Positions 44,358 through 57,639 of a stretch of DNA of 64,000 nt are shown here, piece after piece (within the stretch, counting starts at the first letter, position 1; each line of letters opens with the position of its first letter). The translations under genes were made by a program, and so were the position numbers. The notes beneath the pieces are model-generated. The model was not told where the DNA came from and searched no databases. It saw only the letters and a list, made by a program, of their open reading frames with translations. Origin of the DNA: Strobilurus pachycystidiatus (Eukaryota; Basidiomycota; Agaricomycetes; Agaricales; Physalacriaceae); NCBI GenBank assembly GCA_019915135.1, contig JAHLMK010000004.1, positions 1,240,001 through 1,304,000 of the forward strand. Reading direction: 5' to 3'.

Positions 44358-46356
44358 TCAGGTCAACGATTGTACATGTGCACCCCAGTTTTGCCACCAT
44401 TCATCGACTGCGTCTCTGGCATCATAGTGTAGCTGCGCTCTCCAATGAGACCACGTGGCTGCCAGCTCCTCCGCATGTTCATGCGGATCGCTCAACATAT
44501 CAAGTGTTCGCGCCATACCTGCATTTCTGAGTTCTCGTTTAGGGCCCGGTGGAAGGCCAATCAGAACCAAGCCTTCCACCTCAAAAGTTTGGACGCTGTT
44601 GGAACGAGGTACTCGGATCTCGTCATAGCCTTTGAGGAGAGGCTGTATCTGCGATTTGCAGGTAACGTGCGAGAACAGTTTCCCTAACGTGAATGCGTCC
44701 TCAATCTTGATAAGCGTCAGAGAGCAGAGGGAGAGATTTGCATGTGAGCCTACCGCTAACGACCTAGAAACGTCAATCAATGGTGTAGGAGGATGCTCGC
44801 ACTGGGGACTCACCCGTTGTGTGTTCCATGTATCTGTGAGACGCTTAGTTCAGAGGAGATGGCATGAAAACGAAGGTGCTCACCGGTGAATCGTGTGCTG
44901 CATCGCCAATGATCACCGCTTTCGCATGCTCGTCACTGAAAGTTTTCGATAGTCGGGCGTATTGAATTGTTGGATGATAAGACTGCGCCAAGCGTAGCAT
45001 TCTCTGGATACTGAGAATTGATCAATCTACGCTGCCCATTGGATGAATCTCAAGGGATCAGGAAGAGACTGACATTGGATGATACTCTGGGACCGTTTCT
45101 AGGACCAAGTCGACGGGACACTTTCGACTCCATTCTTCGTCCTTATCTGTCGCCAGAGGTGGTATCGAACGCGTCAATCCCAGTATGAAGAGGTCTCCGT
45201 GCTATGTACATAGTCAAATCTGGACGAACGAGCTCTGGATAAAGCACTCACGCGTGAACCGCTGATAGAGCAGCTATTTCCCATCCACACGGTAAACTAT
45301 ATGATAATAGAGTCAGTATTGGACGGCAAGATGGGCGTGTAATCAGCTCACTTTTGTTGAACGGGCAAACTCTTGTAGATCTGAATGTTGTAACATTTCC
45401 GATACTCGCAACGAGAAGGACCCTCTGAACAAAACCTATTAGTCAGTGCCAACATGAAGGGGAACGGCATATAACCCTGGAAATCTCTGAGGCGGAGGTC
45501 CCACCGGATGGCCGGAGCTCTCCTCGGGGTCAACGACGCTTTGTGTTATGTACTCGCGAACGATGCTGTTGTGGCCGTCCGCCCCGACAATCTGCAGAAT
45601 GCACATCAAGTGTTCACTGCAAGATAAATGGAGCCACAGACAATATCCGCCTCAAAGCGCTCCCCGGTCGTGGAGAGCATCACTGCCGGACCGTTCTCTG
45701 ATACATCGAGGCGCGATGCTTCGATGCCAAATCGGAAGCGCACACCAACTTCATTGCAGTGATCTCTAAGGAACGAGGAGAGGTGATAGTACTGAGGCAA
45801 AAGATGAAAATATTAGCCTAATGACTTTGCGGAAGAGAAGAAGCCTTGAGACGGACAGATAAGTGGTGGTAATCCGATACCATATTGACCATGATAGGGC
45901 TGACAAGATTCATGGCGCCTACCAAGGCGAGACTTTCACCTTTCAACCGTCCATGAGAGGTTGACTTTGATTAGCATTTCTCGACGTACAGTCACGCCAT
46001 TCCAGGCTACCAGAAGTATGGTGAACAAGATCCATGGCCGATGAAATAAGGCGAAACCAGACGTACCCAGTGCATGTGGTACCTTTGCTTTCCAAAAGTT
46101 CCATCGCGCCACCAAATTCCTGACAAAGAATTCGGCTCATGTTCGATGGGATCCTCAATCCTCCGTCCTGGTCTTCCTGCGCGTCGCGACTGTCAAAGCC
46201 ATAGACGTGATTGGCAACGAGACATACCCTGTATAAATTGGCATCCCTCTCGACGACGAGCACATCGTGCCCAGACTTCGCGAGGGCATACGCAGATGAC
46301 AATCCGGCGACGCTACCTCCAATGACGAGGAATCTGAGGGGCAGCAAAGGTGCCAT
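44358..46356 (-). CDS. FAD-dependent monooxygenase (salicylate hydroxylase-like)
   Basis: Flavoprotein hydroxylase of the UbiH/PHBH class, substrate unknown. ATG 46356 gives MAPLLPLRFLVIGGSVAG followed by LSSAYALAKSGHDVLVVER, the N-terminal FAD-binding Rossmann motif. Later exons contain LRIPSNMSRILCQEFGGA, RDHCNEVGVRFRFGIEASRL, VVDPEESSGHPVGPP, the TKFTVWMGN region, LVLETVPEYHP and the second FAD motif AVIIGDAAHDSP followed by HGT. The last exon, EDAFTLGKLFSHVTCKSQIQ, runs to the stop at 44358-44360. Roughly ten introns are needed and some joins between 44880 and 45900 were placed by eye only. The adjacent membrane protein and peptidase do not suggest a pathway. Confidence 0.75.
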
Positions 46357-47430
46357 CTTTCAATATCCCGCTTCCCGGCGGCTTCTGCGGCTTAAGTAAC
46401 GTCGTGGGTGCTATTTGATTTGCAAGTGCCTGTATGGAGCTGTATGGAGGTCACAGCGGAAAGGTACACGGTGGCAGAAACAGGCAGCCAATATGCAACG
46501 GGTTCGCAGGTCGTGTAGTTTCCCCTTGCTTACCGCGCCATAGATGCACGATCTTCAGCTGTTTTCCAGAGATTTTTGGAAAACGTGCAACAGCACGCGA
46601 TGGATTCAAGGAGCTTGGTCAGGCTCTGGTCAGGCTAGTGTCACTGTCAGGCCTGGGCTGTTCCGCTCGGCAGTGCTCGATGGTAATCATGACGGCATCT
46701 GGAGCACAGCCACTGCCTTATCGAACACTGAACCCGACGACCTTGTCGACCATGCTGCGTCTCGGACAGTCTTGACCGAAAACTGTTGTTCCTTCGCAGC
46801 TACTGATTCTTGATACTCATAACTCGGCCGCCAAGATCCCCCTTTGTGCTAGCCTGACAACTTTCTGACAGCGGCACTGGTGCACCGGGCACAGTCAGGC
46901 TCTGGGGCAAGCGTATGGGTGTAACTTGAACTTGTCTAGCCTCTCGCCTCTTTGAAGCTGGTAATCGGATACCATCCGGCCTGTGTCAATCTTTGGATAT
47001 CATGACGATTCTATTGACATTTTCTTCGCGTTCGCCGGATCGGTTCAACCATGATATTCCACAGTAGTTGGTCTTTCCGAAATGATGAGTCTAGTACTCT
47101 GATTCTCCCCCACTAACATTACTTGACGCGACCTGAAATCTCTACGTATGCGCATCTACATGACATCTGCGAAAGCGCTTGCTTTCGGACTCCTACGCTC
47201 CTCACCCGACGTTCCGTTAGTGTGTGTGAGTTGATATCTCATGCTGCGGTCATCGGAGGCGCAGAAGATACTCATCCCCTGTTCCTCGCACCCGGAAACT
47301 GTCGAGCAAGCGAAGCGTTTATCCTGATGAACCCGTTACTTTCGCTCATGGAGATGGAATATTAGGCACTTTGTCTCCCGAGATGGCTGTTGCTTGAGCT
47401 TGAATTCATGGCTGCTGTCATACGGCGATT
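46357..47430. other. No gene recognised
   Basis: This region lies between the divergent FAD monooxygenase and DUF6534 genes. Frames at 46434-46813 and 47123-47365 have no recognised motif or splice support. Confidence 0.45.
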
Positions 47431-47438
47431 TATATATG
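47431..47438 (+). promoter_or_regulatory. TATA box of the DUF6534 gene
   Basis: The sequence tatatatg lies about 60 nt before the ATG at 47496. Confidence 0.35.
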
Positions 47439-47495
47439 GATGAACGGCGGTCTTCGAAGCCTTCAGCTGCCCACTACGCCTGCCAGTGAACTGCA

Positions 47496-49246
47496 ATGAC
47501 CAAAGGACCAGCGGAGATCGCGTAAGTGGCCCAAGCGTCGCTTGCTCCCTAGCTGATTCTTGTCTGGAGGCATGGACCCATGCTCATTGGCTTCATCTTC
47601 AATGTACTTTTGTACGGTATCATGATCACGCAGGTCTACTTGTACTATGCCACATACAAGAGGTGAGTCAGTATAATTAATCTTCTCAATGTTCGTCTGA
47701 CGAACTGAGAATTAGAGACAAGACTTGGATGAAGCTGTTTGTGCGTTCATACTCACCGAAATCCGCTGTGGCAAGCGCTGATGCTGATATGTTGAGGTCG
47801 CGCTCCTGTTTTTTGCGGATACAATGAATACGGCTTTCGACTTCGCTTATATCTACATTTCTCTGATCAAGCATTTTGGCAAGTCCATCTCAGGTGCTGA
47901 GGTTCTCCGTCATCTCATGCCCATCAGGCGATGTCGAGTTTCTAGGTCAAGCAGATTGGAGTAAGTCCTTCGATTCTATCAATCGTCGTCGCCTTATCGG
48001 CGATATTCCGCCAGTATTTGGCACAGGTTCGTGTCAGGTCGGATGTGGACCATCGACCTTCTAGCCTGATCATCGTCCTATCAATATCCAGATCCTGCTT
48101 TAACGGGTATCATCGCTGGTCTTGTTCAAATCTTCTTTGCGTGGAGGGTCAAGGTGTTGACCGGAAGTAACGGCCTTGTTGGCGTGGTCTTGTTAGCAGC
48201 GTTAGCCGGAGCAAGTAAGCACGTCGATGGTCAGGTCGTTCTCTTTTCATGATCATCGTCTTTAGGTGGCAGCATTGCTACCTCGGTCGAAGTAGGGTTC
48301 CAGCCCCATTTTGTGTCATTCCGAAACTTCAAGGTCTCAATCCTTCATAGTGTAGGATACTTGCTTACTGTTCTCCTCTAGAGCGTTGTAATTGTATGGT
48401 TGGCAGCGGAATGTTTCGCGGATATCCTGATCACCGTTATTATGGTCTGGCATCTGTACGACTCTTCTTCTTCCGCTTTCTAGCCTCCTGATCCTTCTAC
48501 AGGGTAAGCGTGGCCATCAGTTTGGACGCAAGCTCATGGATGCTCATCCGAGTCAGAGAAAGCACAAGACTGGCTTTCAGGCTTCTGATATTCTCGTGGA
48601 TCGTATCATTCGCAGTAAGTTCAAATTCAATAACACTCGGCACAACATGTTATTGAACACTATGCGTCCAGTGACGATGCAAACGGGTCTTTTGACGTCG
48701 GTGTGCGCCTTGTTGGACTTGGTCTTCTTCTTGTGTGACGTGAGTGACGATCTTTCCAGCAAAAGCAGGCTAGTTGATGCATAGCTAACACCGGACAGCC
48801 GACAGGAACGTGAGTGCAACAATGGAGGTTCTAAACCAAGCGCTGAACGTTCTCGCATTAGCCACCTGATCTTCAATTTTCCGCTTTCCAAGCTATACAC
48901 CAATTCCCTCATGAGTAGCCTCAACTCACGGGGCGGCTGGAACTTCGGCGGCTCGAGCATTACTGCTCCAATGGGTAGCAATGTCAACAGCGACTCTCAA
49001 GCTATGTATTCCGCGAATCGACCCAGATTGGTAGGTCTTCGTCACAGCTCAACTTGTCCGCCGTCCATAACGAAACACCAGGCAGCCGAGGGCGGGGTCT
49101 TCGTGCATGTCGACGTCGAGTCCCATGAGATGCACAGCAGCGACGGAGGTTTGTCAGGCGATATGAAACCCACGTTCCTCAATGGAGCGTCCTCTCGGCG
49201 ATCTAGCATGTCGCAGCAGCACCCGACTCGGTCTGTTGAAGTGTAG
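47496..49246 (+). CDS. DUF6534 multi-spanning membrane protein
   Basis: Member of a basidiomycete-expanded family of about seven membrane helices and unknown function, sometimes compared with receptors. ATG 47496 gives MTKGPAEIA; after an intron comes HGPMLIGFIFNVLLYGIMIT, then YLYYATYKRDKTWMKLFV, ADTMNTAFDFAYIYISLI, GIIAGLVQIFFAWRVK, VVLLAALAGASGSIATSVE, WLAAECFADILITVIMVWHL, MDAHPSQRKHKTGFQASDIL and MQTGLLTSVCALLDLVFFLC. The cytosolic tail holds HLIFNFPLSKLYTNSLMSSL then NSRG, a family hallmark, and a Ser-rich end, stop 49244-49246. One intron (47879-47927) begins with GC (gcaagt) and ends in AG. The other joins are gt-ag. Confidence 0.85.
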
Positions 49247-49381
49247 GCTTCACATGAGAGCTCGGACTCTCTCTCTCCCGGGCCCACTCATTCACCTTTC
49301 GTTGGGCTTGTGAATAAATCATATAAAACCATTGTGTACACATTTTGTTCGAAGTCAAGTCAGTGCGATTAAATTCGAGAT

Positions 49382-52379
49382 TCAAGCTTTCTTTTGGCCA
49401 GCAAATTGGTCAAACCACCGTAGCACCTCGTAGTGCCACTTGAGACTAAAATGAGTGAATATCAGTATCCAAACCTTCGTAGCAAAGTGCTAAGTATGCG
49501 TTCCATACCTGTTGCCGTGACCAAGGACCCAATGGTTTTCTTCAGGGAAAACGACAAGACGACTGGGAATCCCGAGCCTATAGAATGGGCCATGAGCATA
49601 CGGGATCTCGAAACTGTAGCGACGGCACGCACTGTTGTAGAGCGTGGAATGCGCCAATACTCTCGGTCTCAGGCAACCGGTAATCCTTGCTCCCGTGAAT
49701 CAATAACTGAGGGGTACTCCACTTATGGATGAAGTTGGAGGGGTTGAATCTACGGTGTGCGAATGAGATTATTGTGTCATGAATGCTGCACACGTCGCTT
49801 ACTTCTCAGAGGCGGCTTGGCTGTTCTTGTCCCAGGGCCTAGTGATACAACCGATTAGCTCTTCGCCTGTTCAGTAACATGAACGGACTCGCCTGCCTCC
49901 CCACTCGTGGTTGAACTAAGGACGACATCAGAATAACACTGCAAGCCTGTCGGGGACGACTCACGAAGTACAACTCGTCGGTAGAGAAACCGTTGTAACG
50001 CGAATCGAAGACACCATCATGACAGACAAGAGCCTTGAAGTCGAAGTCGAACTCTGGATGGCCTTGTATCCAGCTAAACACGTCGTTCAGTATTGTAACA
50101 GCAATGACTGTAAATCGTGCATACTTGACAGCGTAGCCTCCCCAACTCCCTCCAGCAGCCACCGTTCGATTAGTGTCAATCTAGACGGCACTTAGCGACG
50201 GAAGGTGAGCTATATTGAGAGCATACCTCGGGATATGCGTCCAAGATGTACTTCCAGCCGTTTTGCATGTCAACAAATGGCTTCCCTCCCCAGTCCTCCT
50301 TGATAGCATCCGTGAAATCTGGACAAATATCAGTATTGACGGCGGCCACGATAGAAGAAACGTGCATACTTTGTCCAAAGGTGGTACTGCCAGTGGGATT
50401 GATCATGACAACGAAATATCCCTGTTGAGCGAATACTGGACAAGGTCACGTCAGAAGGACAGCCTTTGTCGCACACGGAGAAAAGGCTGCACCGTTAGGG
50501 TTCCATCGGGTGGACCACTGGTCCTCCCAAGCACCCTGCGGACCACCATGGATGAAAAGCGCGGCCGGCCATGTCTTCTTCTCATCCGCTTTCCATCCCT
50601 TTGGTTTGAGCACCCATCCTTGCACGTCTCGGCCATTGGCGCCCTTGAACCAGAAGTTCTCTCCTTCCGAAAGAGTCTTTGCCTTCAGCTGCTCGGCAGT
50701 CAGGTGCGTGACTTGCTTGACATCTCCTTTGAATTCCACCAGTGACTGGCTCTCTGTGATAGACTGTTCGAGTTCCTTGAGACCTGACAGCAGGAAAACG
50801 TCGTTTGGAGATGTGAACGAGGACTGGGAGATGAGAAGACGACCGTTAAACAACGTCTGGAGACCGCTCGCTGCGGGTCCTGTGGTCAGTGCTACAGGCT
50901 TGGTATATTTCGGTGCCAAATCCGGGTTTGACGTCGATTCCGAAGGCGTGTCAGGAATTGGAAGTACAAAAACCTTGACTTTCGCTTCGTCACCTAGAAG
51001 GAGGTGAGGCGAGAGAGAATGTATAATAGGATTTAGCGTACCAGCCGTGAAGTAGATGAAGTCGCCACTCTTCGAGAATGCCAAAGTGTCCGGCGATCGG
51101 TCCCAGCTTTGAGTTAGCGTATATCGGACATCCTTGGTCAGGTCATATATGACAATCTTCGCCCTGAGTCGACGTGAGCAGCAGGTAGTAAGACGAATAA
51201 GAAGATCGTCACCGATCCGATTCGTAGCCATCCTCGTCTAATTGTAACCAGGCAGCCTTCTTGCCGTCGGGGCTGAGGACAGGACTGTGAATGGCACCAT
51301 GCTCTCCGCCGGTCAATTCTTTAGGCTTTCCCCCGAGGATGTCGACGATGTATACATTTTGCTTCGTATGCCATGCTGGCGGTAGCTCGGGATCCTTGCT
51401 GGTGTAGATGACATGGCTCTCTGAGATGTCAAAGTCATCCGTCCCGCCAAATGGTTCAACAGGTGAGTTCTAGGCAATATGAGGACAATGCACGCTATCA
51501 ATTTGGAGTGTGTGTACATACGTGTCCGGTTCCCTTGAGCAGATTAGTGTACTGCGAGCCAAAGTGCCATTTGTGATCGGGGTCCTGGAACAAGCGAACG
51601 CTGAAGAGAGAGGCGCCTTTGGGACCGGCCCATGCGTCCCAGTGCCTCTCGTAAGTCGAATCGTACACGAGTGCACTGTTGCCGCGGTTCTCCCAAGCTT
51701 CATCTTGTTCCTTGACAGTTGTGAGATCGCCGTCGGCGTATACGTTGTCCGAGAACACCAACTGTCCGATGTGAGCCTGGTAGCGGAAGTTGGAGGCACC
51801 GCTGGTGGGAAAAGAGCCAAGGAGGGTGGGAGGATTGGGGGTGCTCAGGACGTGCAGACCGTCTGTGAGTTGGGTTTCGAAATGGATATCGATGGCGTAG
51901 AGGTCGAGCTTGCCGTCGCCTTCGACGGCATGGGCAAGTGTCCGTCCATCCAACCAGAAAGCCTCGCCTCCCTTGGGCAACTGACAACAATTGAGAACGC
52001 GCGGAGATGAAATCTGACGGGGCGCACCGGAATCTCCAGTGGTTTCGGCGATGAGGCGGTCAGAGGCGCGATGTAGATCGACTTGGTGTTCCTTCCGACA
52101 CCGTCAACACGTCCCGAACAACACGAGGTGGTTGGTCACTCACTTCTTGTCATTGAAGGAGAATTTGCTGTACGGGATGAAGACGAGGTCGCCCGCAGCG
52201 TTCGCTACTCCGGCCCCGGGGCGGCCGAGTTCGACGAGGTCCTTGGGGGAGAAGACGTCAGGACCCTCTGCGAACGAGAAGTTGTGCATCTGGACAAGGT
52301 CGACGTGTCGTTCTGGGGCAGACTGGGGTTGCAATGGGGCCTGGGTGGACAGACCCAGCAAGGCGAGAGGGAACCTCAT
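49382..52379 (-). CDS. Secreted dipeptidyl peptidase 5-like serine peptidase (S9)
   Basis: Prolyl-oligopeptidase-family enzyme that removes dipeptides outside the cell. ATG 52379 gives a signal peptide, MRFPLALLGLSTQAPL. The beta-propeller part contains FSPKDLVELGRPGAGVANAA, GEAFWLDGRTLAHAVEGDGK, HWDAWAGPKGASLFSVRLFQ, FDISESHVIYTSKDPELPP and SPDGKKAAWLQLDEDGYESD. The hydrolase domain has WPAALFIHGGPQGAWEDQWS, the nucleophile motif GGSWGGYA, the Asp region IHGSKDYRLPETES and the His region FPEENHWVL. It ends LRWFDQFAGQKKA, stop 49382-49384. About ten introns are needed. All three catalytic residues are present. Confidence 0.88.
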
Positions 52380-53205
52380 GGCCGCTTGATGCTCGCAGTG
52401 CGGAGAAACCTGAGAAAGGAACACACGGAGTCTCCATATGGTCCCTCCATGTTCCGCCATGTACAGAAGGAATTGTGTAATTGACCGTCAGTCTGTCGCT
52501 TTGTTTTCACTTACTCGACGAAATGTGCGCTATCGAACTGCCCGCAATTCTTAGTATCATTTTGATGTGTCGTTCGAGTGCAGTTATGGCCAGGTTGAGA
52601 TGAATCAGGGGACACTTAGCGGCGCTATGCAGGTATTGCGCCAAGACCATTGTTTGTGTAGCTCAGGTGTAGCTAGTGGTCCATTGACACCTGCGTGATG
52701 CACTCAGATATCGCGTAGAATAAATCATTCTCGCTCAAAGCACTTGAGCTCAGCGGCAGTTAGGATCGCTCTTCACAATATCGTTACTGTATTCTGAATT
52801 CAAAGCGCTATACATATTGGCCGACCTAGCCGAAGATGACTGGGCATTGAGTCAGCAGAATGACTTTGCCGGACCGGGGTAAGACGCGCTCTGGAAATAC
52901 GACCAAAGAACACGGTCGCGTTTATTGCATGATCTGAGGAAAACATGTCCGGCACGCAAAGTTATCAGGAGGGAGGGCAGAATCCACATATAGTTGTCGG
53001 TTGGGGCTCTTATATATGCGTGCCGGACCTGTAAGGAAGGACGGTTGTGGACAAAGAGGACCAAGCGCGTTCACATGATGAGCGCGTCGTTTATTGACAT
53101 AAATGATGGCGAGGGTGACGTGACCCGCCCTTGTCAGCTCTTGTCCACCTACTCCCACTCGCTCTTGTGCTCACCACCAGCGACGACGACGAGCACGTTT
53201 GGACA
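52380..53205. other. No gene recognised
   Basis: Shared upstream region of the divergent DPP5-like and RIF1-like genes. Open frames here are short and unsupported. Confidence 0.5.
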
Positions 53206-56200
53206 ATGAGCCTCCCTACTCCACCACGCACCGGCCATCGCACCGAGAAGGAGAACCGACTTCTACGGACGGGATCCTCTCGCGTCGTGTGGGCCGCACA
53301 AAATCAGTATCACTCACTATCCAGTCCTCCGAGGATAACCGCCGTACGACCTGCTTCGCTCGACCACCCCACCAAATCTATTCTCAAGCAGACGTGCCCC
53401 GTACCAATACCTTCGCCACTACCCGAGACAAGCGAGCGAGAGGAAACGCCCGAGCCCAGCTCGCCGCAATACGACTCCCACTATCTCCAATCCCCTATTG
53501 CCGTCATCATCAACGACAACTCGACGCTGTCAGAGCTCAACGCCGCTACAGCATCCTTGCTGCCCGCCTACGCGCAACCGTCGACGAGACGCTCAACCCA
53601 GAATCAGAATGGCCGCTTTTCAGACCTTACGCGACAACAGCGAGAAGGTCATACACGCCATTACCAGAGACGTCGGTCGCGCATTAGAGACTCCCGCACC
53701 CACAGAGACGGAAATAAAGTCGCCCTCCCATCCCCGCAGAAGAGTCCACGGAAGAAGAAGCGTGGCATGGACGCCGAGCAGGTCAAAAAACACGCGCGGG
53801 ATCTCTGCACGACAACGCCACTGCGTGCTCAAGCTATTGGGTTTTGTCCTCGCCCAGTCGGCGATATGCGAAATATTTTCGGTCAGTTTGCGGTTCTTTG
53901 CCGAACTTCCCTTCGCTTATACCACCACCAGACGGCGACCTGCGGTCCCTCCTCACTGCCATCCTCGCTATACCCCTGGAAGATGAGCTCCCCACTCTCT
54001 ATGCGCGGAAGACATGTGCTCTTGTCATCTGGGTCATTCAATCGCAGCGGTTACCCGCTGATGTTTTGCGTCCTGCCGCAGACCGCATCGCGTATGCTAT
54101 TCGAAGAGGCCTAGACGGAGAAATCGGAAAAGAGGGAAAGCGAGGCTCGGCCAATGATGGGTTGAAGGTAAGCTCCGGCCCATTTCTTTTTCCTCCGCTA
54201 GACTCATTCACCGTCTAGGCCATCCACGACCTGTGCATACTCCCCGACATCTTCGTCCAGCCTCGCGGGGCCCTGCCATCCATATTCGACAATCTTCTCG
54301 TCGCTAGCGCGGTCCTTCGCATTCAAGCATGCCACCCTCGGCGGCCTAGCGATAGCCAGCACCACACTTCACCCTCCTCTGTTCACGAAGATCTTGCCGA
54401 GTCTGTTCGCTTTCTTGACAGTAAACCCTGTCAAGAGGTCACCCTCCAAGAGCCCTGTCTGTAATGAACCCCGATCATGCGGTCATCCGTGGTACCTTGG
54501 CCAATGAGGACCCACAGAATGCCGCCCAGAGTCCTGTCTGGACCCTCAGCGTCCTTGCGCACTGTATCCTGCTCCTTAGGTCAACGGTTCACGACGACCC
54601 CAACGTTACACGGGTCATCGCTACCCTCTTTCGTTCGGCAAGGAAGTACAACAAAGGCGTTGTCCGTTGTCTCACTGGCATGGCTTGGCGTGGCATTATC
54701 TGGGGCTACTTCCAACCGCGTCTTCCCTTCTCAGACGAGCCTTCGATTGACCCAGAAAAGCGGGCATATTTTTCAACGATAACGCAAGTCGTCGATACTG
54801 GATGCGGCGTCTCGATTCTCGCGGCCTTGTTCAGCGCTGAGGCGAGAACGGAGGGACAATTCAACCGTGCAATGAAGGTCTTGGAGCTGATGTTCCAGAA
54901 AGGGTGCAGGAGTTTCAACGAGGCTTTGGAAGTTATTCGTCAGCTCGTCAACGTCGACGAGGCTGACACGGATGGGACTTTTGTCTCTAATCGCATCTTA
55001 CTGCCCTCGCTCCATTCCGCCCTCCCAGGCCTTCTTACCGAGTCGATCCAAAATCCTGAATATGCGAATCTTATCACAGAGGTGTGCAAGGAAGGCTTGC
55101 AAGTCCACGATATCCCGCCTTTGACATCGGACGAACTTGCTGATCCGACGACACTGAAGCGCCTGTTCACTCATTTGAAGAGGGCTGTTGGGCAATTCAG
55201 TAAACGTGACGAACATTTCCTGGTGAGTACATTGCCGTCCTTTGCCTTTTTTGAGTCGCTGATCAAGGGACTTAGGATGCTCTCGCATTGACCTGGCAGA
55301 CGTTGATACAAGCATACATGCGCATTGTCGAAGGTAAATAAAATCTGCCACCGTCAATCGTCACGACGCTCAAGCCCTTCTTACAGATGGCAGCGACGGG
55401 GTATTGGAAGCTTTCGAGTACGCCGTTGCAATCCTCCAGGAAATCGTACAGGAGGAAGACCTTGCATGGACCGTCAAGGTCCCGTCACCCACCAAGTCGT
55501 CACCCGCTGCTTTTCCTCGAACTCCCGTGTCACCAAAGTGCTTGCGCCTGAAAGTGATTCAGACGCTATGGCGAGTCGTGCATGATCTGAGTGCCGGAAA
55601 CAACTTCGAAATCGGCAATAATCTGCTGGCTTGTATCATGAAGCACGAAGAGAGTCTCGTAGGATCCGGTGACGCCGAGGCCTACAAGGAATGGGCCATA
55701 CTGTCGGCTCGTATCTCATTAGCGTGTCATACTGAGCACCTGAAGTCCTTCTGGTCCTATCAAGTCGATGATAGCATCGACGCCAAGAAGTGGGATTGGT
55801 CCACAGAGACGCGCCGTGCCGTCTGGGGCCAGTTTATCGACATATACCACCAGAACGGTGACTCGGATGGTATCGTCGTTCTCCTTGGAGTACCCTTCTC
55901 GTGCCAGAATGCGTGGGAGATGACCGAGGCGGATCTGAAGGAATGGGAGGCGCTGTTGAACCGAGGCATCGAGAAGGCATTGGACTATGGTAATGACACC
56001 ATACAGTTTGTCGACTTTGTCTGCGAAGGCATTGCACAGAACATCGATCCCACTGTCGCATCCGCCACCCGAGTCGCGGACATCTTCATGTCGCATCTTC
56101 ACGAGAGCATCACCGACGCTCGCAGTGTCCCATCTTCACTCGCCGAGTTCATTAACGATGCGCTCAGGTCGAGCTATCCGCCGACACCGAAGAACACTTC

Positions 56201-57639
56201 ATCCTGCATCTGGACGCTGAGAAATTTGGCGGACTTGCTGCCGTCTGTTCCTGAATGTCTTTGCCTGGACCTTCTAGATAAGATCCAGGAGGGATTGGGC
56301 ATCTGGATTTCCGACGAGTCTCAAGCGCTCAATTACGAGGACTACTCGCGCGAGGTAAGCCATTGATATACGTCTTTCTTTTGATTTGCTCTAACACCAT
56401 CACAGATTCAAGCGCTGTATGCTGTGGTCTTGGATTGTTTCAATCGTCTTCCTGCCGACTCGTCGACTGTTGATATCTTCCAGTCACTTCTGGAATCCGT
56501 CTTCCAAGGTCGCGAAGACAAGCCTCAAAGCATCTTCGAGGCCTTCGACTCGATCTGGCAGGCCAGGTTTACCGACGTCGTACCTGATCAAGATTGGCCA
56601 GAGTCGATTCGCGCTCATTTCGGCCTGGTCACTGCTTCACCGGGCGAAGCAGACTCGGAAGAAGAGGACTCTGAACTGGAAACATCTCTTTCTCCAATGG
56701 GATCGCCAATCGTGCACCTTGGTGGTTCTTCGGTCAGCATATTTACGCCACCATCCTCTCCGCTCGCAACCCCCAGCCGACCTCAGCGTTCTCCATATAC
56801 GCCATCCGCATTGAGAAGTCCCGAGTCGCCAACCTTCGCCTCGCGCCTAGCCTCACTCAAATGCGTCGAGTCACCCTCCAGGAAGCGTCGGATCAATGAC
56901 GACAAAGAAAACCTGTCTCCATCCGTTCCAGCCTCGCCTCGCAAACGATCCATCTTTGACGATCATCTCGAGGGACCTGTACTCAAGAAAGCAAAGGCTG
57001 AAAAGGATGTTTCTCCTGAGGCTGGCAAGCCACAGAGCGCCATTCCCTTTCTCTCTCAACCATTTGCACTTTCGCCACCCAAAGTCGTCTCCGATATCTT
57101 CTCTGAACCTGCCCCTTCTCCGAACGGGAAGAGGAAACGGCTCATCGATGCCATGGACGCCCCGTCCTCGGGCAAGTCGCGCTCCGTTAGACGGCGCCGC
57201 AGCCTGGATTTCGAGGATGAGGATATTGTCCACGATGATGATGAGGCCTCTGACGCTGAGGATCTACTGCCATTTGCGACCATGTTGAAGCGAGACGGGG
57301 AATATAAGAGGCGTCGGCGGCCCTCGTCTCGTCTGCAACTCTCTACTGGTAAGTTTGAAATCGCCTGTTTCGTAAGCTCGTTGTGCTAACTTTCAATCAG
57401 AGAGTGCGCAGAAATCGCCTCAAGAGGTATCATCATCTGACGATGACCCTCATATCGGACAAGTGACTCCTTCGCATCTCATCTCGCCCGACCTACCACG
57501 GCGGAAAAACGAATCGACGTTGGATAGCGACCCTCCTAGCGATGATTCCATTCCTAGCAGTCCTATCAAACGGGTCGTGAAGCGGAAAAAATCGGGTTAC
57601 ACGTCTCTGAACGGCCCATACTGGGCGGGCACGATTTAG
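53206..57639 (+). CDS. RIF1: RIF1-like telomere/replication-timing protein with frame breaks
   Basis: HEAT-repeat protein of the RIF1 family, which controls replication timing and telomere/DNA-break ends. ATG 53206 begins a Ser/Pro-rich leader open to about 53540. Recognisable HEAT-region sequence then jumps between frames: SILAARLRATVDETL, TLRDNSEKVIHAITRDVGRA, GMDAEQVKKHARDLC, VLKLLGFVLAQSAICEIF, and PLEDELPTLYARKTCALVIW to about 54333, then LGGLAIASTTLHPP. From 54464 (MNPDHAVIRGTLANEDPQNA) the frame is unbroken over introns at about 55222, 55333, 56354 and 57343 to KKSGYTSLNGPYWAGTI, stop 57637-57639. The C-terminal third is disordered and basic, with SPSRKRR-like and acidic Ser clusters. 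At least five frame changes without introns lie in 53540-54465. Confidence 0.7.

Noticed and set aside
53199..53687. Separate gene in the alternative frame starting at 53199
   Set aside because: Only its middle part resembles RIF1 and it continues the sequence of the neighbouring frames; it is better explained by frame breaks in one gene.
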